Shown here: positions 33,179-40,679 of the stretch, one piece after another
Numbering within the stretch: the stretch's first letter is position 1
How the letters are laid out: every line of letters starts with the position of its first letter
Assembly (NCBI GenBank): GCA_035551355.1
Contig: DASZNF010000085.1
Coordinates: forward strand, 1 to 64,000
DNA: 64,000 bases
Source: DATATV01 sp035551355
GTDB lineage: Bacteria > Actinomycetota > Actinomycetes > Mycobacteriales > Pseudonocardiaceae
Reading direction: 5' to 3'
Position numbers and translations under genes: made by a program
Notes under the pieces: generated by a model
The model's database searches: none
What the model saw: only the letters and a program-made list of their open reading frames with translations
What the model was told of the DNA's origin: nothing

Positions 33179-34031
33179 ACCGGGTCCGTCCCGGCGGACG
33201 GCGGTGCTCGGGCGGCCGGTGGCGCATTCGCTGTCCCCGGTGCTGCACGGCGCGGCCTACGCCGAACTCGGCCTGGACTGGGTGTTCGAGCGGATCGACT
33301 GCGGGGCAACGGAACTGCCGGGCCTGGTGGCCGGACTGGGGCCGGACTGGGCCGGCCTGGCGGTGACCATGCCCGGCAAGCGCGCCGCCCTGGCCGTGGC
33401 CGCCGACTCCTCCGACCGGGCCCAGGCCGTCGGTGCGGCGAACACGTTGGTGCCACTGGGAAACGGCCGCTGGCGGGCGGACAACACCGATGTGGCCGGG
33501 GTACTCGGCGCGCTCACCGGCGCGGGCGGCTACCAGCCGGTGACCGGCGCGTCCGCGGTGGTGCTGGGCGGCGGGGGCACCGCGGCGGCGGCCCTGGTCG
33601 CACTGGCCGAGCTGCGGGTGGCCGAGGTGGTGCTGGTGGTCCGCGATCCGGCCCGGGCGGGCGAGGCCGCGGCCACCGCCGAACGGGTCGGCGTGCGGCT
33701 GGACGTGCGCCGCTGGGACTGCGAGGACCTGGGCAAACTGGCCGCCGACTCGGCCGTGCTGATTTCCACCGTGCCCGCCGGGGCCATCGGGCCGCACGCC
33801 GCCCAACTGGCCGAGGCGCCCTGCCTGCTGGACGTGATCTACCACCCGTGGCCCACCCCGATGGCCGAGGCGGTGGCCCGGCGCGGCGGGCGGCTGGCCA
33901 CTGGCCTGGACATGCTGCTGCACCAGGCGTTCGACCAGGTGCAGCGGTTCACCGGCCGGCCGGCGCCGCGCGCGGCCATGCACGCCGCCCTGGCCGCCGC
34001 CACCGGCGTGCCGCTCGCCCGGGTGCACTGA
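33165..34031 (+). CDS. aroE: shikimate dehydrogenase
   Basis: 288 aa. It reduces 3-dehydroshikimate to shikimate with NADPH. The catalytic pair is K72 in VTMPGKRAAL and D109 in ADNTDVAG; the substrate loop is AHSLSPVLH. The nucleotide loop reads LGGGGTAAAAL, with the usual GAGG altered to GGGG. The ATG overlaps the mltG coding end by 14 nt. In mycobacteria aroC-K-B-Q lie a few genes away; here a PTS cluster separates them. Confidence 0.92.
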   Translation: MAPTEPGPSRRTAVLGRPVAHSLSPVLHGAAYAELGLDWVFERIDCGATELPGLVAGLGPDWAGLAVTMPGKRAALAVAADSSDRAQAVGAANTLVPLGNGRWRADNTDVAGVLGALTGAGGYQPVTGASAVVLGGGGTAAAALVALAELRVAEVVLVVRDPARAGEAAATAERVGVRLDVRRWDCEDLGKLAADSAVLISTVPAGAIGPHAAQLAEAPCLLDVIYHPWPTPMAEAVARRGGRLATGLDMLLHQAFDQVQRFTGRPAPRAAMHAALAAATGVPLARVH

Positions 34032-34116
34032 CCGAACCCGTCGACCGGCACGCCGAAACGGGACAGCTGGCCAGGTTCTGGCTCAGCCGCCCCGTTTCGG
34101 GCGTCGGTGCGACGCG

Positions 34117-34171
34117 AGCGCGTGGTTCCTGGGCCCCTTTCCGGCTGCGCGGGGTCCAGGAACCACGCGCT
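34117..34171. terminator. bidirectional terminator-like hairpin between aroE and ptsH
   Basis: A 16-bp perfect arm (34117-34132) pairs with 34156-34171. The stem continues through a G-U pair and CCCC/GGGG, giving about 21 paired positions and a 13-nt loop. It lies between convergent aroE and the HPr gene, and its distal arm covers the HPr stop codon. No T-tract is present, as is usual in high-GC actinomycetes. Confidence 0.75.
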
Positions 34172-34433
34172 AGTCGGACTCGGTGGCGATCAGCTCGGCC
34201 AACTGGTCCAGCACGCTGTCGGCGTCCTCGCCGTCCGCGGCCAGCACCACCTGGTCACCGTGCATCGCCCCCAGCGTCATCAGGTTGAGCACGCTGGCCG
34301 CGGCCACCGGCTGGCCACCCTCCTTGCGGATGGTGATGGGCAGCGCGGCGGCCGCCGCGGCCTTGGCCAGCACGGCCGCCGGGCGGGCGTGCAGCCCGAC
34401 CTTGCTGCCGACCGTGACACGTCGTTCCGGCAT
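34170..34433 (-). CDS. ptsH: phosphocarrier protein HPr
   Basis: 87 aa. It relays phosphate from enzyme I to PTS EIIA proteins. The phosphoacceptor is H15 in GLHARPAA, and S47 in AASVLNLM sits at the regulatory serine position. No HPr kinase is visible here. The next gene on the strand is the EIIC permease, 13 bp upstream, so the GntR gene, EIIC and HPr are read as one unit. Enzyme I is not in the window. Confidence 0.93.
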   Translation of the reverse strand: MPERRVTVGSKVGLHARPAAVLAKAAAAAALPITIRKEGGQPVAAASVLNLMTLGAMHGDQVVLAADGEDADSVLDQLAELIATESD

Positions 34434-34446
34434 CGGGTGACTCTCC

Positions 34447-35724
34447 TCATGCCTCGCTGGCGGCGGATTCCGTGGCCGCCTCGGGGGCGGTGTCCGGCAC
34501 GTCTTCCTCGCGACCGGGGGTCCGCAGGTTCCACCGCTTGATGACCCAGGTGAACACGAAATAGTAAATCACGGCATAGACCAGACCAATGGGAATCAGC
34601 AACAGCGGCTTGGTCGCGATGCCGTAATTGAGCACATAGTCGATGGCGCCCGCGGAGAAGTTGAATCCGTCGTGAATGCCCAGCCAGTTGACCAGGGCCA
34701 GCGACGAACCGGTGAGCACCGCGTGCACGATGTACAGCGGCCACGCCACGAACATGAACGAGAACTCGATCGGCTCGGTGACACCGGTCAGGAAGGCGGT
34801 CAGCGCGGCGGACAGCATGATGCCGCCGACGACCTTCTTCTGGCTCGGCTTGGCGGTGCGCCAGATGGCCAGCGCGGCGGCGGGCAGGGCGAACATGAAG
34901 ATCGGGAAGAAGCCGGTCATGAACGTGCCGGCGGACGGGTCGTGGGCCACGATGAACCGGTTGATGTCACCGGACTGGCCGTGGTAGGTGCCGAAGATGA
35001 ACCAGACCACCGAGTTGACCACGTTGTGCAGGCCGAAGGGCAGCAGCAGCCGGTTGACGATGCCGTAGACGCCACCGCCGATGACCGCGTTGTGCGTGAC
35101 GAAGTTGCCGAAGTTGGTCAGGCCCCGGTTGAAGATCGGGAACAGCAGACCGAAGATCACGCCCAGGATGGTCATGGTCAGCGCGGTGACGATCGGCACG
35201 AACCGCCTGCCGCCGAAGAAGGCCAGGTACGGGGGCAGCTTGATGCGGTGGAACCGCTGCCACAGCATGCCGGTCAGGATGCCGACCACGATGCCGGCCA
35301 GCACGCCGTAGGGCCACTTGCTGGGGTTGCCGTACCAGGTGGCGCCGAAGCCCTCCAGCGAGGTCAGCGGCGCGAACACCTGGATGACCTGGCTGAACAC
35401 CACGTAACCGACCACCGCGGCCAGCGCGGTCGAGCCGTCGGCGCGGCGGGCGAAGCCGATGGCCACACCGACGGCGAAGATCAGCGGCAGGAAGTTGAAC
35501 ACCGCGCCACCGGCCGCGGCCAGCACGTCGGCGATCTTCGCGGTGGCGTGCCAGCGGCCCAGCATGTCGCTCTGGCCGAGCCGGAGCAGCAGGCCGGCGG
35601 CGGGCAGGGTGGCGATGGGCAGCATCAGACTGCGCCCGATGCGCTGCAGACCGGCCAGCCCCCGGTTTTGCCTCTTTGCTGACCGCTCCGCTGTTGGCGG
35701 TGTGGTGACCTCGGCGGTACTCAT
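34447..35724 (-). CDS. PTS EIIC permease, N-acetylglucosamine/glucose family
   Basis: 425 aa, a single EIIC domain with about ten hydrophobic segments. It matches the glucose/GlcNAc superfamily (LMLPIATLPAAGLLLRLGQ near the start, LLLPFGLHNVVNSVVWF, GVTEPIEFSFMFVAWPLY). The GITEP-type motif (GVTEPIEF) forms the sugar site. The EIIB and EIIA domains are separate genes on the other strand. The start at 35724 follows GGAGGAAATTC and overlaps the GntR stop by 4 nt. GlcNAc is the likely sugar because of the DasR-type regulator and operator. Confidence 0.9.
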   Translation of the reverse strand: MSTAEVTTPPTAERSAKRQNRGLAGLQRIGRSLMLPIATLPAAGLLLRLGQSDMLGRWHATAKIADVLAAAGGAVFNFLPLIFAVGVAIGFARRADGSTALAAVVGYVVFSQVIQVFAPLTSLEGFGATWYGNPSKWPYGVLAGIVVGILTGMLWQRFHRIKLPPYLAFFGGRRFVPIVTALTMTILGVIFGLLFPIFNRGLTNFGNFVTHNAVIGGGVYGIVNRLLLPFGLHNVVNSVVWFIFGTYHGQSGDINRFIVAHDPSAGTFMTGFFPIFMFALPAAALAIWRTAKPSQKKVVGGIMLSAALTAFLTGVTEPIEFSFMFVAWPLYIVHAVLTGSSLALVNWLGIHDGFNFSAGAIDYVLNYGIATKPLLLIPIGLVYAVIYYFVFTWVIKRWNLRTPGREEDVPDTAPEAATESAASEA

Positions 35725-36464
35725 GAATTTCCTCCGGCCGGTTCTAGTTGCATCGAGACCTGGTAGTGGTCGCCCCGGTACCAGGACGTCATGTCCTCCA
35801 CCGGCAGTCCCTGCCGGCTGGAGACGCGGCGGAACACCAGCAGCGGCGCGCCCGCGCGCAGGCCGAGCAGCCGGGCGGTCTCCCGGTCGGCGGCCTCGGC
35901 CCACACGGTCTGGGTGGCGTGGTCGAACACCACTCCGGCGCGCTCGGCGAGCTGGATGTACAGCGAGTCGGTGAGGTCGAGATCCAGCAGGCCGGGCAGC
36001 CGGCCGCGGTGGTACCAGCCGCGCTCCACGGCCAGCGGGATGTCGTCGGCGCGGCGCAGCCGGGTCAGCCGGAAGGCGCTCTCGCCCAGTTCGAGGCCGA
36101 GCGCGGCGGCGGTGTCCACCGACGGGATGTCCTCGGCCGCGGCGAGCACCTCGGTGGAGGGCACCCGGCCCCGCTGGCGCATGTCCTGGGTGAACGACAT
36201 CAGATAGAGCCGCAGGTCCATGCGCTGCTGGCGGGTGTAGGTGCCCTTGCCGCGCACGGTGGTGAGCAGGCCGTCGGCGACCAGCCGGGCCACCGCCGAG
36301 CGTACGGTCAGCCGGGACACCCGGTAGCGGGCGGCGAGGTCGCGCTCGGACGGGATCGGCGCGCCCGGCGGCAGGTCCTCGGTGATGAGGGCGCGCAGGA
36401 TTTCCCGCAGCTGGACGTGTTTGGGCCGCGGTCCGTCCATGATCGGGCCGCTGATCTGGTTCAT
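35721..36464 (-). CDS. GntR/HutC-family regulator, DasR-like
   Basis: 247 aa. An N-terminal winged helix (about 17-80, with PIPSERDLAARYRVSRLTVRSAVARL) is joined to a UTRA effector domain (about 95-240, with VERGWYHRGRLPGLLDLDL). This matches DasR, which senses phosphorylated amino sugars and controls GlcNAc uptake and development in Streptomyces. GGGAGG precedes the ATG at 36464. A dre-type operator lies 37 bp upstream, between it and the divergent EIIB gene, so autoregulation and control of both PTS arms is likely. Confidence 0.88.
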   Translation of the reverse strand: MNQISGPIMDGPRPKHVQLREILRALITEDLPPGAPIPSERDLAARYRVSRLTVRSAVARLVADGLLTTVRGKGTYTRQQRMDLRLYLMSFTQDMRQRGRVPSTEVLAAAEDIPSVDTAAALGLELGESAFRLTRLRRADDIPLAVERGWYHRGRLPGLLDLDLTDSLYIQLAERAGVVFDHATQTVWAEAADRETARLLGLRAGAPLLVFRRVSSRQGLPVEDMTSWYRGDHYQVSMQLEPAGGNS

Positions 36465-36500
36465 TGAAGACCTCCCGTCGACGGCCCGAGATTGGTACGG

Positions 36501-36516
36501 TCCGGTCTAGACCACT
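36501..36516. promoter_or_regulatory. DasR-type operator (dre)
   Basis: TCCGGTCTAGACCACT contains the perfect dyad GGTCTAGACC and matches 14 of 16 positions of the Streptomyces dre consensus A(G/C)TGGTCTAGACCA(G/C)T. It sits between the divergent GntR/EIIC and EIIB/EIIA transcription units, where a single bound dimer can control both. Confidence 0.85.
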
Positions 36517-36526
36517 TGCGTCGGCG

Positions 36527-36540
36527 GGGAGCATGCTCCC
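36527..36540. promoter_or_regulatory. 14-bp palindrome GGGAGCATGCTCCC
   Basis: A perfect palindrome 10 bp from the dre site and about 49 bp before the EIIB start. It may be a second regulator site or a promoter-proximal hairpin. No consensus was recognised. Confidence 0.4.
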
Positions 36541-36588
36541 AAGACGGCAGAAGTGTCAATAGTCACCACAGCGAACAGGAGTTACCGG

Positions 36589-36828
36589 ATGGCGGATGAG
36601 CGGGCGGCGAAGATCCTCGCCGCGATCGGCGGCGCGGACAACGTCGTCGAGATCGAGCCCTGTATCACCAGGTTGCGGTGCGAACTGGAGGACGGCTCGC
36701 GGGTGGACGAGGCGGCGCTGAAGGCCGTCGGCGCGCACGGCGTGATCCGGGCGGGCACGGTCGTGCAGATCATCGTGGGGCCCGAGGCGGACACCATCGC
36801 CAGCGACATCGAGGACTTGCTGCCGTGA
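36589..36828 (+). CDS. PTS EIIB domain protein, glucose/GlcNAc family
   Basis: 79 aa. The phosphocysteine is C25 in EIEPCITRLR, the EIIB(Glc) signature, and IRAGTVVQIIVGPEA follows. It passes phosphate from EIIA to the sugar bound in EIIC. The ATG at 36589 follows AGGAG and gives a standard N-terminus; a GTG at 36553 is possible but would cut into the promoter side. Its stop overlaps the EIIA GTG. It is divergent from the EIIC gene, with the dre operator between them. Confidence 0.92.
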   Translation: MADERAAKILAAIGGADNVVEIEPCITRLRCELEDGSRVDEAALKAVGAHGVIRAGTVVQIIVGPEADTIASDIEDLLP

Positions 36829-37286
36829 GCCTGCGGGTGACCAGCCCGGTGGCCGGGGCGGTGGTCGAGCTGACCGAGGTGCCCGACCCGGTGTTCGCCG
36901 AGGCCATGGTCGGTCCCGGCCTCGCGGTGCGGCCCGACGAGGCGGACGCCGAGGTGGACGCGGTGGCACCGGTTTCGGGCACGGTGGCCACGCTGCATCC
37001 GCACGCGTTCGTGGTGGCCACCGAGGCCGGGCCCGCGGTGCTGGTGCACCTGGGTATCGATACGGTCAAGATGAAGGGCGAGGGATTCACCCTGCACGTG
37101 GCCAAGGGTGATCGGGTGGCCGAAGGCCAGCCGGTGATCGCCTGGAACCCCCGTGCGGTGCGGGCGGCCGGGTATGCCACCATCTGCCCGGTGATCGCGC
37201 TGGACGCGAGCGCCGAGGCGCTCACCGCGCGGCATTCGCCGGGCGCGGTGCAACCGGGTGAGTCCTTGTTCGAGTGGGTTTCCTGA
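36825..37286 (+). CDS. PTS EIIA domain protein, glucose family (Crr-like)
   Basis: 153 aa, EIIA(Glc) fold. Two active-site histidines are visible: H60 in LHPHAFVV and the phosphoacceptor H75 in AVLVHLGIDTVKMKGEGF. It receives phosphate from HPr and gives it to EIIB. The GTG overlaps the EIIB stop by 4 nt. With HPr and EIIC this completes the transport chain except for enzyme I. A strong hairpin follows 3 bp after the stop. Confidence 0.92.
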   Translation: MSLRVTSPVAGAVVELTEVPDPVFAEAMVGPGLAVRPDEADAEVDAVAPVSGTVATLHPHAFVVATEAGPAVLVHLGIDTVKMKGEGFTLHVAKGDRVAEGQPVIAWNPRAVRAAGYATICPVIALDASAEALTARHSPGAVQPGESLFEWVS

Positions 37287-37289
37287 GCC

Positions 37290-37329
37290 GCGGACTGTCC
37301 CGGGGCGGGCGCGGTCCGGGACAGTCCGC
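37290..37329 (+). terminator. terminator hairpin after the EIIA gene
   Basis: Perfect 14-bp arms (37290-37303 and 37316-37329) with a 12-nt GC-rich loop begin 3 bp after the EIIA stop. This is a strong stem without a T-tract, typical of high-GC terminators. Confidence 0.75.
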
Positions 37330-37365
37330 ACCGATCGGGTCGATCCGGCCGGTGTCGATCCGGCT

Positions 37366-37425
37366 CGTATCGGTGGTTCTTGTGTCGGTGGGGCCCGTGT
37401 CGGTGGTTCTTGTGTCGGTGGGGCG
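37366..37425. repeat. two-copy 30-bp tandem repeat upstream of the cupin gene
   Basis: Copy 1 (37366-37395) and copy 2 (37396-37425) are both built from GTGTCGGTGG sub-repeats and differ at only two positions. The array ends 15 bp before the cupin ATG. It is probably a replication-slippage minisatellite that forms most of the short leader. Confidence 0.8.
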
Positions 37426-37440
37426 GAATATGGTGCGGGA

Positions 37441-37920
37441 ATGTCGTATCCCGAACCGGGTTACCACGGCGAGGGCGGCGAGCGCAGTGCCGTCTTCCGT
37501 CCGGTGGACACCGCGCCGAACCTGATCGCGAAGTCCGGCAACACCAACGGCTACCTGGCCACCGGGGCCGGCACGAAGGGCCAGTTCGGCCTGTACCGGC
37601 TGGACATGAAACCCCATTGCGGTGGGCCGAAGCCGCATTTTCACCGGACCATCGGAGAATCGTTCTTCATCCTGTCCGGCACGGTCGCGCTGTACAACGG
37701 GGACGAGTGGATTGACGCGACCGCGGGCGATTTCCTGTACGTCCCGGAAGGCGGCATCCACGCCTTCGGCAACGAGTCCGACGCGGACGCGTCCATGCTC
37801 CTGCTGTTCACGCCCGGTGCGCCCCGGGAGGACTATTTCGAGCGGGTCGGCACGGTCGCGGGGATGACCGAGGACGAACGAGCCGAGTTCTTCCGGCACC
37901 ACGACACCTACTGGCTCTGA
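37441..37920 (+). CDS. cupin domain-containing protein
   Basis: 159 aa single cupin. Motif 1 supplies metal ligands H66, H68 and E73 (PHFHRTIGESFFILSG). Motif 2 supplies H107 (GDFLYVPEGGIHAFGN). All four ligands are present, so it should bind a divalent metal and may be an isomerase, dioxygenase or sugar-binding protein. The last 30 residues (ERVGTVAGMTEDERAEFFRHHDTYW) are typical of a widespread uncharacterised cupin group. The ATG at 37441 follows the tandem repeat. The neighbourhood gives no substrate. Confidence 0.82.
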   Translation: MSYPEPGYHGEGGERSAVFRPVDTAPNLIAKSGNTNGYLATGAGTKGQFGLYRLDMKPHCGGPKPHFHRTIGESFFILSGTVALYNGDEWIDATAGDFLYVPEGGIHAFGNESDADASMLLLFTPGAPREDYFERVGTVAGMTEDERAEFFRHHDTYWL

Positions 37921-38061
37921 GCCTGCTCCGCCGGGCCCGTCCCGATCGCTGTCAGCGGAATTTCCCCCGGAAACGCCAACTCGGGCTACGGGAAGGGTCG
38001 ACACAAGAAATTCGGCACGCGCGTCCGTCGATTTTCCTTCGTCACTGTGCATTGTGGACGC

Positions 38062-38883
38062 ATGACGGAAATCTTGATGTTCGGAATGGTCGGGGCGCTC
38101 GCCGGATTCCTCGGGCGCCGATGGATCGGTCGACTGCGCCGCGGCGCGGTGTTCGGGCCGCCGTGGCTGGAGCTGGTGTCGGCCGGGGCGGCCGCGCTGC
38201 TCGGCTGGCGGCTGGTGCGCGGGCTGCTGCCGGGGTGGTGGCTGCCGGTGCCGCTGGTGCTGGGCTGGCTCGGCGTGCCGCTGGCCGCGGTCGACCTGGC
38301 CCGAAGACGCCTGCCCGACGCCCTCACCCTCGCCGCCTACCCACTGCTGGGCACCGCCCTGGCCATCGCCGCCCTCGGACCACCCGGCGGCCCGCTCGCC
38401 CTCCGTGCCACGGTGGGCCTGCTCGTGTTCGGCGGCGCGCACGCACTGGTGCACCGGCTGGCTCCGGGTGGGCTGGGCGCGGGGGACGTGAAGCTGTCCG
38501 GCAGCCTCGGCGCGGTGCTCGGCGCACTGGGCTGGCCCGCGCTGTTACTGGCCCCGCTGGGCGCGTCGGCCGGCACCCTCGCACTCGCCCTGGCCACCGC
38601 CGCCTGGGCCAGTGCGCGCGGACCGGCGCCGACCGCCGATGCCTGTCGCGCGCCGGACCGCCTGGCGCCGACCGTTGGTGCCCGGGCATTGCCGGCCGGT
38701 CTCGCCCTGGCCACCAGCACCTGGGCCGCTCCACCCGAGTCAGCCGTGACCGCCGGTGCTCGGGCCGCGCCTCGCCGCCGGGCCTCGGCCCTCCGCGCCC
38801 GGGCCGTCCCCCACGGTCCCGGCCTGCTGCTGGCCACCTGGTTGCTCGCCGCGTTCCCGGCCATCGGCCTTCGGCCCGGTTAA
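38062..38883 (+). CDS. A24-family prepilin peptidase, short form with Ala-rich insertion
   Basis: 273 aa integral membrane aspartyl protease. The two catalytic aspartates are D78 (AAVDLARRRLPD) and D142 in the GxGD motif (GGLGAGDVKL). The N-terminal methyltransferase domain of classical PilD is absent, as in TadV/FppA enzymes of actinobacteria. Residues about 180-255 are an unusual Ala/Pro/Arg-rich stretch before a last TM segment. It lies just upstream of aroC, a place also used in other actinomycetes. It would process type IV or Flp pilin-like leaders; no pilin gene is in the window. Confidence 0.82.
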   Translation: MTEILMFGMVGALAGFLGRRWIGRLRRGAVFGPPWLELVSAGAAALLGWRLVRGLLPGWWLPVPLVLGWLGVPLAAVDLARRRLPDALTLAAYPLLGTALAIAALGPPGGPLALRATVGLLVFGGAHALVHRLAPGGLGAGDVKLSGSLGAVLGALGWPALLLAPLGASAGTLALALATAAWASARGPAPTADACRAPDRLAPTVGARALPAGLALATSTWAAPPESAVTAGARAAPRRRASALRARAVPHGPGLLLATWLLAAFPAIGLRPG

Positions 38884-38915
38884 CCGCCCGTCACCAGCCA
38901 TGGGAGGATCGTCGG

Positions 38916-40103
38916 GTGTTGCGCTGGATAACCGCCGGAGAGTCACACGGCCCCGCGCTGGTCGCGATCCTCGAGGGGCTGCCGGCCGGTGTGCGGGTCA
39001 CCACCTCGGACGTCGCCGCCCAGTTGGCCCGTCGCCGCCTCGGCTACGGCCGCGGCGCGCGGATGAAGTTCGAGGCCGACGAGGTCGAGTTCATCGGCGG
39101 CGTGCGCCACGGTGTCACGCTCGGTGGTCCGGTCGCTGTCCGGGTCGGCAACACGGAGTGGCCGAAGTGGGAGAAGGTGATGGCGCCGGACCCGGTCGAC
39201 GAGCAGGAGCTGGCCGAGTTGGCCCGCAACGCCCCGCTCACCCGGCCCCGCCCGGGCCACGCCGACCTGCCCGGCATGCTCAAGTACGGCTTCGACGACG
39301 CTCGCCCCGTGCTGGAGCGGGCCAGCGCCCGGGAGACCGCGGCGCGCACCGCGCTGGGCACGGTGGCCCGCGGCTTCCTGCGCCAGGTGCTCGACGTCGA
39401 GGTGATCAGCCATGTGGTGGCGCTGGGCCGCGTCCAGGCCGACAAGCCGGACCTGCCCGGCCCGCACGACCTGGAACTGATCGACGCCAGCCCGGTCCGC
39501 GCCTTTCACCCCTCGGCGACCGAGGCGATGGTCGCCGAGGTGGACGCCGCCCGCAAGGAGGGCGACACGCTCGGCGGTGTGGTCGAGGTCGTGGTGCACG
39601 GGCTGCCGCCCGGGCTCGGCTCGCACGTGCACTGGGACCGCCGCCTGGACTCCCGGCTGGCCGCGGCCATGATGGGTATCCAGGCCATCAAGGGCGTGGA
39701 GATCGGCGACGGATTCGACGTGGCCCGCGCCCGGGGCAGCGAGGCGCACGACCAGATCGACCCGGCCGAGGGCGCCAAGGGCGTCACCCGGCGGTCCAAC
39801 CGCGCCGGCGGACTTGAGGGCGGCATCACCAACGGCGAGCCCTTGCGCGTGCACGCCGCGATGAAGCCGATCTCCACCGTGCCCCGCGCACTGTCCACTG
39901 TGGACATGGCGACCGGGGAGAGCGCGGTGGCCATCAACCAGCGCTCCGACGTCTGCGCGGTGCCCGCGGCGGGCGTGGTGGCCGAGGCCATGGTGGCGCT
40001 GGTGCTGGCCGACGTCGCGCTGGAGAAGTTCGGCGGCGACTCGGTGCCGGAAACCCGGCGCAACGTCGAGTCCTACCTGGCCGCGGTGGAGGATCGCTGG
40101 TGA
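38916..40103 (+). CDS. aroC: chorismate synthase
   Basis: 395 aa, the usual length. It makes chorismate from EPSP with reduced FMN. Signatures seen: WITAGESHGPALVAILEGLP at the N-terminus, RRRLGYGRGARMKFE, ARASARETAARTALGTVAR and NGEPLRVHAAMKPISTV. GGGAGGA precedes the GTG at 38916. The stop overlaps the aroK start (TGATG), so the aro genes are coupled. Confidence 0.95.
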   Translation: MLRWITAGESHGPALVAILEGLPAGVRVTTSDVAAQLARRRLGYGRGARMKFEADEVEFIGGVRHGVTLGGPVAVRVGNTEWPKWEKVMAPDPVDEQELAELARNAPLTRPRPGHADLPGMLKYGFDDARPVLERASARETAARTALGTVARGFLRQVLDVEVISHVVALGRVQADKPDLPGPHDLELIDASPVRAFHPSATEAMVAEVDAARKEGDTLGGVVEVVVHGLPPGLGSHVHWDRRLDSRLAAAMMGIQAIKGVEIGDGFDVARARGSEAHDQIDPAEGAKGVTRRSNRAGGLEGGITNGEPLRVHAAMKPISTVPRALSTVDMATGESAVAINQRSDVCAVPAAGVVAEAMVALVLADVALEKFGGDSVPETRRNVESYLAAVEDRW

Positions 40104-40651
40104 TGAGCAAGCCCACCAATTCCGGCGACGGCGTCACCCGGCCGCGGGCGGTGGTCATCGGGCCGCCGGGCGCGGGCAAGTCCACCGTCGGCATGCTGCT
40201 GGCGCAGCTGCTGGACGTCACCTTCCGGGATGTCGACGCGGACATCGTCCGCGCCGTGGGCCGCCCCATCGCCGACATCTTCACCAGCGACGGCGAGACG
40301 GTGTTCCGGGAGCTGGAGGAACAGCACACCGCGGCCGCGCTGACCGACCACGAAGGCGTGCTCGCGCTGGGCGGGGGCGCCATCCTCTCCGCCCGCACCC
40401 GGGCCCTGCTGGCCGAGCACACCGTGGTCTTCCTCAACGTCGGGCTGGCCGAGGGCGTCAAGCGCACCGGGCTGTCCACCGCCCGCCCGCTGCTGGCCGG
40501 GGTCAACCCGCGGGCCACCTTCAAGGCCCTGCTCGACGCCCGGCTGCCGCTCTACCGCGAGGTCGCGGTCGTCGAGGTGAACACCGACGAGCGCACCCCC
40601 GCCGAACTGGCCGACGACATCCTCGGCCGGTTGCGCGCGCACGCCCACTGA
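40103..40651 (+). CDS. aroK: shikimate kinase
   Basis: 182 aa. It phosphorylates shikimate at O3 with ATP. P-loop GPPGAGKST, the DVDADI shikimate-binding Asp region, GGGAIL and the LSTARPLL lid are all seen. The ATG at 40103 is used because TGATG coupling is common; a GTG at 40100 is equally possible. It is followed 28 bp later by aroB. Confidence 0.93.
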   Translation: MSKPTNSGDGVTRPRAVVIGPPGAGKSTVGMLLAQLLDVTFRDVDADIVRAVGRPIADIFTSDGETVFRELEEQHTAAALTDHEGVLALGGGAILSARTRALLAEHTVVFLNVGLAEGVKRTGLSTARPLLAGVNPRATFKALLDARLPLYREVAVVEVNTDERTPAELADDILGRLRAHAH

Positions 40652-40679
40652 ACCCCACGTACGGAGCGAGGCAACAACC

